From Aquisediminimonas sp031376385 (lineage in GTDB: Bacteria; Pseudomonadota; Alphaproteobacteria; Sphingomonadales; Sphingomonadaceae), in NCBI GenBank assembly GCA_031376385.1, contig JANMDQ010000029.1:62001-126000 (forward strand): a stretch of DNA of 64,000 nt. Reading direction: 5' to 3'. The notes below the pieces were generated by a model, which worked only from the letters and a program-made list of their open reading frames with translations, had not been told where the DNA came from and made no database searches. Each line of letters begins with the position of its first letter. Within the stretch, counting starts at the first letter, position 1. Below, one piece after another: positions 46,814-55,304 of this stretch. Both the position numbers and the translations under genes were made by a program.

Positions 46814-48418
46814 CTACTTCGCTCCGGCACCCCCGTAGAGCAGCCCGAAGAAATCGCCCTTATTCCAAAGCGGTCGTGCGGGCGCATCAGCGAGGGCGCG
46901 GGTAACGGCTTCGTTCAAGGCCACAAATTTCACGCCTGATGTCCAGTTGAATGGCAGGTCGATCTGGTCGCTGGGCTTGTGATAATGATTGGCGAGGAAA
47001 CCATCGTAAAAACCGCCGTCATCCATCTTTCCCGTGACGAGGAAAACCGCAGGCACACCTTGTTGAACGAAGCGGTAATGATCTGACCGCGTGAAAATCG
47101 CCTGTTCAGGCGATGGATCGGGTGAGAGCGTGAGACCGAGTTTTTCCGCCGCAGCCTTCGTGACTGGGCCTATGCTGGACCGATCAGCACCAAAGGCGAT
47201 GACGTCCTTGAGAGCGTAGGTGATGATGGGCATATCAAGGTTCACGTTGGCGATGATCTTATCGCGCGATATCGTGGGGTGGCGCGCAAAATAATCCGCG
47301 CCGACCAGCCCTTTTTCTTCAGCAGTCACCGCAAGGAACATGACCGACCGCTTGGGCTTTACCGGCGACGCCATGATCCGCCGCGCGACTTCGATCATGG
47401 ACGCAATACCGACTGCATTATCCATCGCGCCATTATAAATGGCATCGCCTTTGATTGGCACGCCCACGCCAATATGATCAAGATGACCGGACAAGACGAT
47501 GGTTTCAGGGGCAAGCTTTGGGTCAGACCCAATAATGACACCCGCTACATTGCTGCTTTCCATTGGAATGATTTGCGAATTTGTTTCAATCACGGCGTTC
47601 ATGCCAAGCGCGATGGGTGTCATCTTGGCCGCTGGTGTCTCTGCCGCAGTCATGATTTGGCTCGCACCACCAGGGATGCCCGCGAATAGTTTTTCAGCGC
47701 CTTTCAAACTGATGTAGGCAAGGCCCGGAGCACCGCCACCGGGTGCAAAGCCGCTGCCATCGGGCAGCCGCCATGTCATACGCTTGCTTTCCCAATCGCG
47801 GGCAACATCTTCAAATTTGCGCACTTTGGCGCGCGTGGGTGTTTCAACGGTGATAATGCCTATCGCGCCTTTGGCCTCTGCCAACACGGCCTTGGTTGCG
47901 CCATTGCCATAATGAGCGCGAATTTCCCCAGGAATGGATTTGGGCGCACCGGAGAGCATCACAACGATTTTGCCCCGCACATCAATGCCGGCATAATCAT
48001 TGCGCTTATACTCAGGCGCAACGACGCCAAAGCCGACAAACACCAGCGGCGCATCAATTTTGAGCGCGGCGACTTTTAAGCTGGCTGAGGCGACAAATTC
48101 GTCGCCGAATGACAATGTAGCATCGCCCTTCGCACCGCGCAGGCTTACCTTACCCTGATCAAGCAACTTGGTTGAAACAAGCGGAATCGGCTGCAAATAG
48201 CTGTTGTTGCCGCCCGCAGGCTGTAGTCCAAGCGCCATGAATTGCGACGCAACATACTCAGCCGCAATGTCATATTCGGGCGACCCAGCTTCACGCCCAC
48301 GCATTGCATCACTGGCAAGGAAAGCGACATGACTTTTGAGCAGCGCCTCTTCGTTTTCATTGGCATGGGCAGGGGTGGCAAATGCCAAACAGGCTGTGGC
48401 AAGCAAAAGGCGTTTCAT
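46814..48418 (-). CDS. exported M28-family zinc aminopeptidase with PA domain
   Basis: Protein of 534 residues with signal peptide (MKRLLLATACLAFATPAHA). A protease-associated insert at about 100-260 is followed by the M28 peptidase core: the first zinc His in VLSGHLDHIG, bridging Asp in GAMDNAVGIA, catalytic Glu pair in TAEEKGLVGA, Asp in NVNLDMP, and the last His in NHYHKPSDQ. It should release N-terminal residues from peptides in the periplasm. Start 48418 gives the proper signal peptide; the frame extends 17 codons upstream. Confidence 0.93.
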   Translation of the reverse strand: MKRLLLATACLAFATPAHANENEEALLKSHVAFLASDAMRGREAGSPEYDIAAEYVASQFMALGLQPAGGNNSYLQPIPLVSTKLLDQGKVSLRGAKGDATLSFGDEFVASASLKVAALKIDAPLVFVGFGVVAPEYKRNDYAGIDVRGKIVVMLSGAPKSIPGEIRAHYGNGATKAVLAEAKGAIGIITVETPTRAKVRKFEDVARDWESKRMTWRLPDGSGFAPGGGAPGLAYISLKGAEKLFAGIPGGASQIMTAAETPAAKMTPIALGMNAVIETNSQIIPMESSNVAGVIIGSDPKLAPETIVLSGHLDHIGVGVPIKGDAIYNGAMDNAVGIASMIEVARRIMASPVKPKRSVMFLAVTAEEKGLVGADYFARHPTISRDKIIANVNLDMPIITYALKDVIAFGADRSSIGPVTKAAAEKLGLTLSPDPSPEQAIFTRSDHYRFVQQGVPAVFLVTGKMDDGGFYDGFLANHYHKPSDQIDLPFNWTSGVKFVALNEAVTRALADAPARPLWNKGDFFGLLYGGAGAK

Positions 48419-48532
48419 GATAGTCTCCGCACGGTTCGATCCATAAAACATCGTTACCGCGCCTGCCAAAAACGCGCTAGTGGGTATGGCAAGGCCGCGT
48501 CATTAGGCGCACTCATTCACGATGGTGTTTGA

Positions 48533-49189
48533 ATGCGAAGTGCAATGTGCCATTGCGTTCCTGTGCATTCAATTCCGCATATCCGATTTTTGATGTTTGT
48601 TGGGCTTGTGCTGACTGCGACTGGCCTATGCCTTTTGTTTGCCTCCCTCGCCCAAGCGTTCCTGAATGGATTCAGCGTGGCGGCGCTATTATTTATCGCT
48701 TCCACTTTGCGATTGTGGGTTGCTGATTCTGAAGACGATCTGCGTCGGCGTGCCCTTCGTGATGATGGCGGACGCCTGCTGATTTTGTTGGCTGCTCTGC
48801 TGATCACAGCGGCGGTCATGATCGCACTTGGCCATGTGATAGGGGGACGTACATCGCTAGACTTGGCCGAATTTTCAGGGGTGGCGGCAACGCTACTATT
48901 GTCTTGGTTAGTCGTAAACCTATTGTTCGCGTTCCACTATGCCCATATCTATTACGTGATGACTGACGGCCATGATGCGGGAGGGATTGTGTTCCCTGGA
49001 ACAGCTTTTCCGTTATTCGCCGATTTTGTCTATTTTTCTTTCGTGATCGGAATGACATGCCAGACAGCAGACGTGAACATTACCTCGCGCCCGGTAAGGC
49101 GACTGGCCACATGCCACGGCCTGTTTGCTTTCTTTTTCAACTTGGGTGTGTTGGCGCTGACGGTCAATATTCTGGCCAGCTTGCTGTGA
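48533..49189 (+). CDS. DUF1345 family membrane protein
   Basis: Protein of up to 218 residues with five hydrophobic helices. The DUF1345 pattern is recognisable in LLLSWLVVNLLFAFHYAHIY, GIVFPGTAFPLFADFVYFSF and IGMTCQTADVNITSRPVRRL. The first 20 residues look unlike the family, so the true start may be the internal ATG near 48593. Function unknown. Confidence 0.82.
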   Translation: MRSAMCHCVPVHSIPHIRFLMFVGLVLTATGLCLLFASLAQAFLNGFSVAALLFIASTLRLWVADSEDDLRRRALRDDGGRLLILLAALLITAAVMIALGHVIGGRTSLDLAEFSGVAATLLLSWLVVNLLFAFHYAHIYYVMTDGHDAGGIVFPGTAFPLFADFVYFSFVIGMTCQTADVNITSRPVRRLATCHGLFAFFFNLGVLALTVNILASLL

Positions 49190-49303
49190 TTAGATATTCC
49201 GTTGCTTCATGAGCTGATATTCATATCAATGCCATGAGTATTTCCTGCACCTAAGGTTTGAAACGCCTTGAGATAGCGTCACCATTCAGCCATTCGCAAA
49301 GCC

Positions 49304-50260
49304 ATGCTACGCCGCTTCATTCCTGACATGTTCATTATCATCCTGCTGGCGACTATCGTATGCGCAAGCTTGTTGCCGGCGCATGGGCAGGCGCTGAACA
49401 GTGTCAGCACCATGTCCAACATCGCCATCTTCGCACTCTTCTTCTTCCACGGCCTCCGATTGGCGCCAAGCGCGGTGTGGGAAGGGCTGAAGCATTGGCG
49501 GCTGCAACTGGCCGTGCTGCTCTTCACCTTTGGCGCGTTGCCCGTGATGGGGTTGACCGCGTCGTCGCTGACGCCGGAATTGCTCAGCCCGGGGCTTTGG
49601 ATTGGGGTATTGTTCCTGTGCGCTTTACCGTCGACGGTACAGTCAGCGATTTCATCCTCCTCACTTGCCGGCGGGAATGTGGCGGCTTCAGTGATTGCGG
49701 CGGCACTTTCCAATCTGTCAGCAGTCATTCTGACGCCGCTGATCTTCGCCGCGATTACGCAGATTGGTGGGGATGGGATTGGGATCAACGCGATTAGCAA
49801 AGTCGCACTGCTTTTGCTCTTGCCCTTTGCGCTGGGGCAAGTTGCGCGGAAATGGCTAGCGGCTTGGGCAGAGCGTCACAAGATATGGATCGGCCGGATG
49901 GACAAGCTCACAATCATTCTGGCCGTCTATGTCGCGTTCAGCGCAGCAGTGAATGAGGGGCTTTGGAACCAGTTAAGCGGGCAGGAATTGGCCGTACTTT
50001 GTGCTTTCATCACGGTGCTTCTGTTTGCCGCAATGGCAGGAAGCTGGGCATTGGGCGGCGTCCTTGGCCTGAAGCGCGCAGACCGGATCACGCTCTTTTA
50101 TTCTGGCGCCCATAAGTCTCTGGCAACGGGGGCTCCCATGGCCCGCATCTTGTTTCCGGGTGCAGAGGCGGGGCTGATCATCATCCCGTTGCTGATCTAT
50201 CATCAGCTGCAATTGATTGTCTCTGCCTGGATCGCGGTGAGGCTCAACCGTATTACTTGA
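49304..50260 (+). CDS. bile acid:sodium symporter family protein (SBF-like)
   Basis: Membrane protein of 318 residues with about ten helices. It matches the SBF-like group (YfeH type): FALFFFHGLRLAPSAVWEGL, FLCALPSTVQSAISSSSLAG and SGAHKSLATGAPMARILFPG near the C-terminus. Likely a Na+-coupled organic anion transporter. Nothing in its neighbourhood indicates the substrate. Confidence 0.88.
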   Translation: MLRRFIPDMFIIILLATIVCASLLPAHGQALNSVSTMSNIAIFALFFFHGLRLAPSAVWEGLKHWRLQLAVLLFTFGALPVMGLTASSLTPELLSPGLWIGVLFLCALPSTVQSAISSSSLAGGNVAASVIAAALSNLSAVILTPLIFAAITQIGGDGIGINAISKVALLLLLPFALGQVARKWLAAWAERHKIWIGRMDKLTIILAVYVAFSAAVNEGLWNQLSGQELAVLCAFITVLLFAAMAGSWALGGVLGLKRADRITLFYSGAHKSLATGAPMARILFPGAEAGLIIIPLLIYHQLQLIVSAWIAVRLNRIT

Positions 50261-50316
50261 ACAATACAGCATAGCCTCCTATATCTTTGAGGCCACGATT
50301 GAAAAGGAGTGCCCAA

Positions 50317-51510
50317 TTGGCCACGCAAGTGCAAGACGCTGACATCAGCCTGACCGCCCCTGACCCGGTTCCTGTGGTGTCGCCCGAAAAAGCGGCCGGA
50401 CTGGTGCCGTTAAAGACGGAGCAAACCAATGCGCTTGAGGCCAAGGCAGAGGCTTTTGTCGATGAACTGGCTTTGCTTGATCCCAACTCACCAGAATTTG
50501 GTAAGAAGGTTGATCAGCTGACCAATATGGGCCGCAAAGAAATTGCCGACGCGGCGGGACAATCCAACCGCTTTTTAGATCGCCCGGTCCGAGCGATGAG
50601 CCAAGAGTCCGGCGTCGGCGCGGATTTGGCGCAACTGCGGCGCACGATTGAAGACCTTGATCCCGGCAAAAAGGGCGATCTGTTTACCCGCAAAAAGCTG
50701 TTTGGCATCATCCCTTGGGGGAACAAGATGCGGGATTATTTTGACAGTTACAGCTCATCCCAAACGCATATTTCCTCGATCCTTGGCAGTCTGTCTTCGG
50801 GCAAGGATGAACTGCTGAAAGACAATGCCGCGATTGATGTGGAACGTCAGCAGCTTTGGGCCGCAATGGGGCGGCTTGAACAGATGATCTACATCGCCAA
50901 GGCGCTCGACGCGAAACTGGAGAGCAAGGCGGCAGACCTTGAAATGCCGGAACCTGCGAAGGCCAAGGCCTTGAAGGACAGCGCGCTGTTCTACACCCGC
51001 CAGCGCGTTCAGGATTTGCTGACGCAAATGGCTGTCACTGTGCAGGGCTATCTGGCGCTGGATTTGGTCAAGAAAAATAATGTGGAACTGATCAAAGGTG
51101 TTGACCGCGCGTCGACAACGACTGTTGCGGCGCTGCGCACGGCAGTGACCGTCAGTCAGGCCTTGGTTGGGCAGAAACTGGTGCTCGATCAGATCACGGC
51201 GCTCAACACCACCACTGCCAATATTATCGATTCAACCGGTGAAATGCTGAAAACGCAAACTGCGGCCATCCATGAACAGGCCGCGTCGAGCACGATTCCT
51301 GTTGAAACCCTCAAACGCGCGTTTGAAAATATCTACATCACGATGGATCAGATCGATACGTTCAAGGCCAAGGCGCTTATTTCAATGAAGACCACTGTCG
51401 ATACGCTATCCGGCGAAGTGGAAAAATCCAAAGGCTATATTGCACGCGCCGAAGGCCAGGCTCAATCCTCGATTGAAGCCAGCGGGCCCAGCCCCTTTGC
51501 GCCGGTGTAA
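50317..51510 (+). CDS. telA: toxic anion resistance protein (TelA family)
   Basis: Protein of 397 residues, mostly helical, of the TelA/KlaA family linked to tellurite and other stress resistance; cytosolic. Recognisable regions: GVGADLAQLRRTIEDLDPGK, YFDSYSSSQTHISSILGSLS, AVTVSQALVGQKLVLDQITA and TQTAAIHEQAASSTIPVETL. The start is taken as TTG 50317, 7 bases after AAAGGAG. The open frame reaches back to another TTG at 50287. The next gene follows after 2 bases and is XpaC-like, the same pairing as xpaC-yaaN in Bacillus. Confidence 0.87.
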   Translation: MATQVQDADISLTAPDPVPVVSPEKAAGLVPLKTEQTNALEAKAEAFVDELALLDPNSPEFGKKVDQLTNMGRKEIADAAGQSNRFLDRPVRAMSQESGVGADLAQLRRTIEDLDPGKKGDLFTRKKLFGIIPWGNKMRDYFDSYSSSQTHISSILGSLSSGKDELLKDNAAIDVERQQLWAAMGRLEQMIYIAKALDAKLESKAADLEMPEPAKAKALKDSALFYTRQRVQDLLTQMAVTVQGYLALDLVKKNNVELIKGVDRASTTTVAALRTAVTVSQALVGQKLVLDQITALNTTTANIIDSTGEMLKTQTAAIHEQAASSTIPVETLKRAFENIYITMDQIDTFKAKALISMKTTVDTLSGEVEKSKGYIARAEGQAQSSIEASGPSPFAPV

Positions 51511-51512
51511 TC

Positions 51513-52211
51513 ATGCGCGCTGATGAAGTCTTGTCCCGCGCCGAAGACGCGCTCAACCGCCACGGCGGCACATCGCGCCTGCAAAAGCGGACGATAGAAC
51601 GCGTCGCGCGGGCCGGGTTCATTAAGGCGAAGCGGCTCGCTTGGCTGACGGCAGGTTTCCTATTCGGGGTGCCGCTGTTTGCGCTGTTCGTGCAGCCGCT
51701 TGGGATTGGCGGTATCATGCTCGCGGTGATGGCCTATATCGGGCTGGCGATTGCCGCTGTGCTTTGGTCATCAGGGTCTGGAGTGAAAGCCGCAGCACTG
51801 CCAACAACTGCATTGGCCCGCTTGCCGCTCTCGACCGAGGAATGGCTCGCCAGCCAGCGCCGCTTGCTGCCACCACCGGCTCAACGACTGGCTGACGGTA
51901 TTGGATTGAAGCTGGAACAGCTGGCTCCGCAATTGCAGATGCTTGATGAAAAGACCGAAGCCGCTTTTGCCGTGCGCCGCCTGATTGCTGATGAACTGCC
52001 TGAACTGGTCAGCGGCTACGCCCGGGTGCCCGAACATTTACGCCGCGAAAGCGCAGGCGGCTTGAATCCGGACAAGCAGCTGATCGAAGGGCTAGCTGTT
52101 GTTGACAGCGAACTTGCGCGGATGAGCGAAAATCTGGCCGCCGGTGATTTGACCAAGCTGGCGACGCAGGGGCGGTATCTGGAACTGAAGTATCAGGGGG
52201 ACGGGCTTTAA
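51513..52211 (+). CDS. membrane protein of the XpaC type, partner of TelA
   Basis: Protein of 232 residues. Short cytoplasmic N-terminus, two adjacent transmembrane helices at about 42-85 (LAWLTAGFLFGVPLFALFVQ, GIGGIMLAVMAYIGLAIAAV), then a long helical soluble region (QRLADGIGLKLEQLAPQLQM, LIADELPELVSGYARVPEHL). Topology, size and position directly after telA match XpaC (5-bromo-4-chloroindolyl phosphate hydrolysis protein). Sequence identity cannot be judged by eye. The 3' end overlaps the convergent corC-like gene by 4 bases. Confidence 0.7.
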   Translation: MRADEVLSRAEDALNRHGGTSRLQKRTIERVARAGFIKAKRLAWLTAGFLFGVPLFALFVQPLGIGGIMLAVMAYIGLAIAAVLWSSGSGVKAAALPTTALARLPLSTEEWLASQRRLLPPPAQRLADGIGLKLEQLAPQLQMLDEKTEAAFAVRRLIADELPELVSGYARVPEHLRRESAGGLNPDKQLIEGLAVVDSELARMSENLAAGDLTKLATQGRYLELKYQGDGL

Positions 52212-53533
52212 CCCTCTACCTCAGCCACCAGCAGCTTGTCGATTTTCCGTCCATCGAGATCGAGGATTTCAAACCGGTAGCCTTGCTCCTCAAACGTCTC
52301 TCCCACCTCAGGGATGCGTTTGAGGATGTCGAGCGCGAGGCCAGCGACGGTCGCATAGTCGCGGTCCTCGGGCAGCGTCATCCCGATCCGGTCGGCAAGC
52401 GCATCCGCAGGCGTCCAGCCGGAGACAATCAAGCTTCCATCCGCACGTTCGACAATGGCAGGTTCATCACCCTCATCTTGGTCTGACACGAAGTCCCCCG
52501 CAATCGCGGCTAGCAGGTCAGCAGGCGTCACGATCCCTTCAAAATGGCCATATTCATCATGAACCATCGCGATGGGAACAGCCGCCCCGCGCAGCGCCTC
52601 CAGCACGTCCATTGCGTCCACTTGGTCTGGCACAATGGGAGCAGTGCGCATCAGCGCGCGCAGGTCTATCACCTCGCCTTTGAGCAGCGAAGCCATGATA
52701 TCGCGCGCCTGCACGACGCCAATAATCTCATCGACCGATCCTTGGGCAACAAGGATACGACTGTGCGGGGTGTCACGCAATTGTTGCTGCACATCCTGTT
52801 GTGACGCACCGACATCAATCCAGTCAATCTCCGTCCGCGGCGTCATCACTTCACGCACTGGCCGGTCAGCAAGTCGCACGACGCCTGAGATAATGGCACG
52901 TTCGCTTTCCTCGATCACGCCAGATTTACTCGCCTCGGCAACGATCAGATGGAGCTCCTCCGCCGTCACATGGCTTTCCGATTCGCGTTTCAGGCGCAGG
53001 ATATGGAATATGAGCGCGCTGGTCCGGTCCAGCAGCCAAACGAACGGCGCTGTGATGCGTGAGAGTATCTGCATTGGCACCGCGACGATGACGGCAATCG
53101 GTTCGGGCTTGCGCAGCGCAAATTGCTTGGGCACCAATTCTCCGATAACCAGTGAGAAAAAGGTGACAAGCGAGATCACAATCGCAAAGCCGATTGTTCC
53201 TGACAGTTCAGGGTCAAAACCCATCGCCGCAATCCGCTGACCCACTGGTCCGCCAAGGCTCGCCCCGGAATAGGCCCCTGCGATAATCCCAATCAGCGTG
53301 ATGCCAATCTGCACAGTGGAAAGAAAACGCCCCGGATCGGAGGTAAGTTCAAGCGCGGCCACAGCGCCTTTGCTCCCTTTACGCGCCAGATTTTCCAGAC
53401 GCGGCTTCCGCGCAGAGACAACCGCCATTTCAGACATAGCAAAGACGCCGTTGATCGCAATCAACGCAAGGATGATAAAGACATCGCTCCACGGAAAGGG
53501 CGCGATCAGGGCGCTGGCGGCGGGATCGGGCAT
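52208..53533 (-). CDS. hemolysin-family (HlyC/CorC) CBS-domain transporter
   Basis: Membrane protein of 441 residues with an N-terminal DUF21/CNNM transmembrane domain (about 10-200), two CBS domains (REVMTPRTEIDWIDV onwards and VDAMDVLEALRGAAVPIAMV-HDEYGHFEGIVTPADLL), and a C-terminal CorC_HlyC domain. The family takes part in Mg2+/Co2+ efflux; direct haemolysin activity is not implied. It is monocistronic. Confidence 0.92.
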   Translation of the reverse strand: MPDPAASALIAPFPWSDVFIILALIAINGVFAMSEMAVVSARKPRLENLARKGSKGAVAALELTSDPGRFLSTVQIGITLIGIIAGAYSGASLGGPVGQRIAAMGFDPELSGTIGFAIVISLVTFFSLVIGELVPKQFALRKPEPIAVIVAVPMQILSRITAPFVWLLDRTSALIFHILRLKRESESHVTAEELHLIVAEASKSGVIEESERAIISGVVRLADRPVREVMTPRTEIDWIDVGASQQDVQQQLRDTPHSRILVAQGSVDEIIGVVQARDIMASLLKGEVIDLRALMRTAPIVPDQVDAMDVLEALRGAAVPIAMVHDEYGHFEGIVTPADLLAAIAGDFVSDQDEGDEPAIVERADGSLIVSGWTPADALADRIGMTLPEDRDYATVAGLALDILKRIPEVGETFEEQGYRFEILDLDGRKIDKLLVAEVEG

Positions 53534-53576
53534 AGTCGATTGCCGCTATGGCACAGACAGGGGGTGATGCACAAGC

Positions 53577-55256
53577 TTAGGGCGCAGGGGTGGCCTCGCT
53601 GCAATTGCTCGCCATTCCTGCGACCACATCAAGGCAGCGCCCGTCAATTTCGTTCGCAGGTACTTTCAGCCCAATGAAGCTTGTCAAAGTCGGCATAATG
53701 TCCGCTGTCTCCACCCCATTGGGTTGTTCAAACGGCGTCACCCCTTTCCACCAGAACAGAATAGGCACCCGGCGATCATAGCCCCAAGGTGATCCATGCG
53801 TTGTCACATAGCCCATGTCGCCTGACGGAATTGGACTGACGTAGCGTTTGAGAAAGACGATGAAATCCCCGGAATGGTCAACGTGAAAACTGGCCCGCGC
53901 CCTTTCAATAAGCGACCAATCTTCAACCGGGCCCGTGGGGGAGGGCGTTGCAATGAGTTCATCCTTGGTGAAGACCGCCGCCACTTGAGGATGGTTTTTA
54001 TACATCGTGACCGCAGCCTCTAACGCGGCTTTGCGCTTGTCGGTTGGCACGCTGTTCGACAGATACATATCCCCAAAAGTTGCCCGGCCAATCAGGGCAT
54101 TGCCGCTGATCCCAACCGCCTTTGCTACCGCTTGCCCCATAATGAGCGCAGCCAACCGAATGTCGGCGCGCTCGGCCTGCGGAAGTCCCTGCACATCGTT
54201 ACGCTCTGGCGTGTCTGTGCCGCCGTGATCTGCCGTCAGGACAACCGTATAGGGGATTTTGGTCGCATCAAGCGCTGTCATCAGCCGTCCGATCTGGACA
54301 TCAAGATTGGCAATTTGCGCGCACATTTCTGAGCCAGATGTGCCAAAGCTATGGCCAACATAATCCGGCCCCGAGAAGCTGATGGCGAGGACATCGGTGG
54401 CGGCCCCAGTTCCCAGCTTCATCACCTTATTAGCGGCGAGCGCCACATCGAGCGTCATTGTGTCAAACTCAGGCGTCGCCCGCCACGGCGCTGCTTCCCC
54501 GGCCTTCCGCGGAGCAAGCTTGCCGACCGAGACTTTGGGAGTGATTGCCAGAGAACGAGAGAGTGTGGCGCAATGCTTTGGCAGAGCAATCGTAACTGGC
54601 TTAGCAATCGCCGCCGCTGCTCGCGCGTTGATGGCGGCTAGTCCCGCCGGGATCGCAGAGTCGCGCTCGGCAAATCCGCGCCCGGCATAGGTGCCAAAGA
54701 CTTTGCCGTTCCACCAGAAAGTAAAGTCGGCCCGGTGCCCTCCCATCATGACGGCGGCACGGTCCTTGCCCGACACAGACAGGACCTGAGTGCCAGCGTC
54801 CAAGATTTCCATCCGGTCTCCCAGCGTGGGAACTTTCAGGAAATCGCTCGAGATCACTTGGTTGGATGCATCACTGCCCGCAGGGCCGGGGGCCTCTGCA
54901 CAATAGACTTCAAAGGTCGGATCGCCCTTTTTGGTTTTGCGTTCGAGCGAGGGGTTTTGCCAATCATTGGCGATGATCCCAGTGCGCGACGGGCGGCTGC
55001 CAGTCAGGATCGTTGAATGGCCAGGGCAAGTCTCCGTCGCCGCATGGCCTTGATAGCCGGACGGGAAGACGACACCCGAAGAGAGACGCTTAAGGCCGCT
55101 GACATAGGTCGTGCGATATTCATTGAACACGTCAGTGGAGAATTGATCGACGGCAATGGCGACGATCAATTTGGGCTTAGGAGGCGGGACCGGTTCTGCG
55201 GCGTTAGCAGCAATGGGCAGCAATCCAAGGATAGCCAACGAAACTGGTTTCATCAT
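53577..55256 (-). CDS. phoK: PhoK-type alkaline phosphatase
   Basis: Exported alkaline phosphatase/phosphodiesterase superfamily enzyme, 559 residues. It has a signal peptide (MMKPVSLAILGLLPIAANA), then VAIAVDQFSTDVFNEYRTTY and the nucleophile region GHAATETCPGHSTILTGSRP, where Thr is the catalytic residue. TADHGGTDTPERND supplies zinc ligands, and THGSPWGYDRRVPILFWW follows. This closely resembles PhoK of Sphingomonas sp. BSAR-1, which has the same length as I recall it. Start 55256 has AGGAA 7 bases before. It diverges from dsbD across about 50 bases. Confidence 0.92.
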   Translation of the reverse strand: MMKPVSLAILGLLPIAANAAEPVPPPKPKLIVAIAVDQFSTDVFNEYRTTYVSGLKRLSSGVVFPSGYQGHAATETCPGHSTILTGSRPSRTGIIANDWQNPSLERKTKKGDPTFEVYCAEAPGPAGSDASNQVISSDFLKVPTLGDRMEILDAGTQVLSVSGKDRAAVMMGGHRADFTFWWNGKVFGTYAGRGFAERDSAIPAGLAAINARAAAAIAKPVTIALPKHCATLSRSLAITPKVSVGKLAPRKAGEAAPWRATPEFDTMTLDVALAANKVMKLGTGAATDVLAISFSGPDYVGHSFGTSGSEMCAQIANLDVQIGRLMTALDATKIPYTVVLTADHGGTDTPERNDVQGLPQAERADIRLAALIMGQAVAKAVGISGNALIGRATFGDMYLSNSVPTDKRKAALEAAVTMYKNHPQVAAVFTKDELIATPSPTGPVEDWSLIERARASFHVDHSGDFIVFLKRYVSPIPSGDMGYVTTHGSPWGYDRRVPILFWWKGVTPFEQPNGVETADIMPTLTSFIGLKVPANEIDGRCLDVVAGMASNCSEATPAP

Positions 55257-55304
55257 TATAATGTTCCTATGCTGCACCGTTGATAATTGGCTATAGCGCC
55301 GTGC

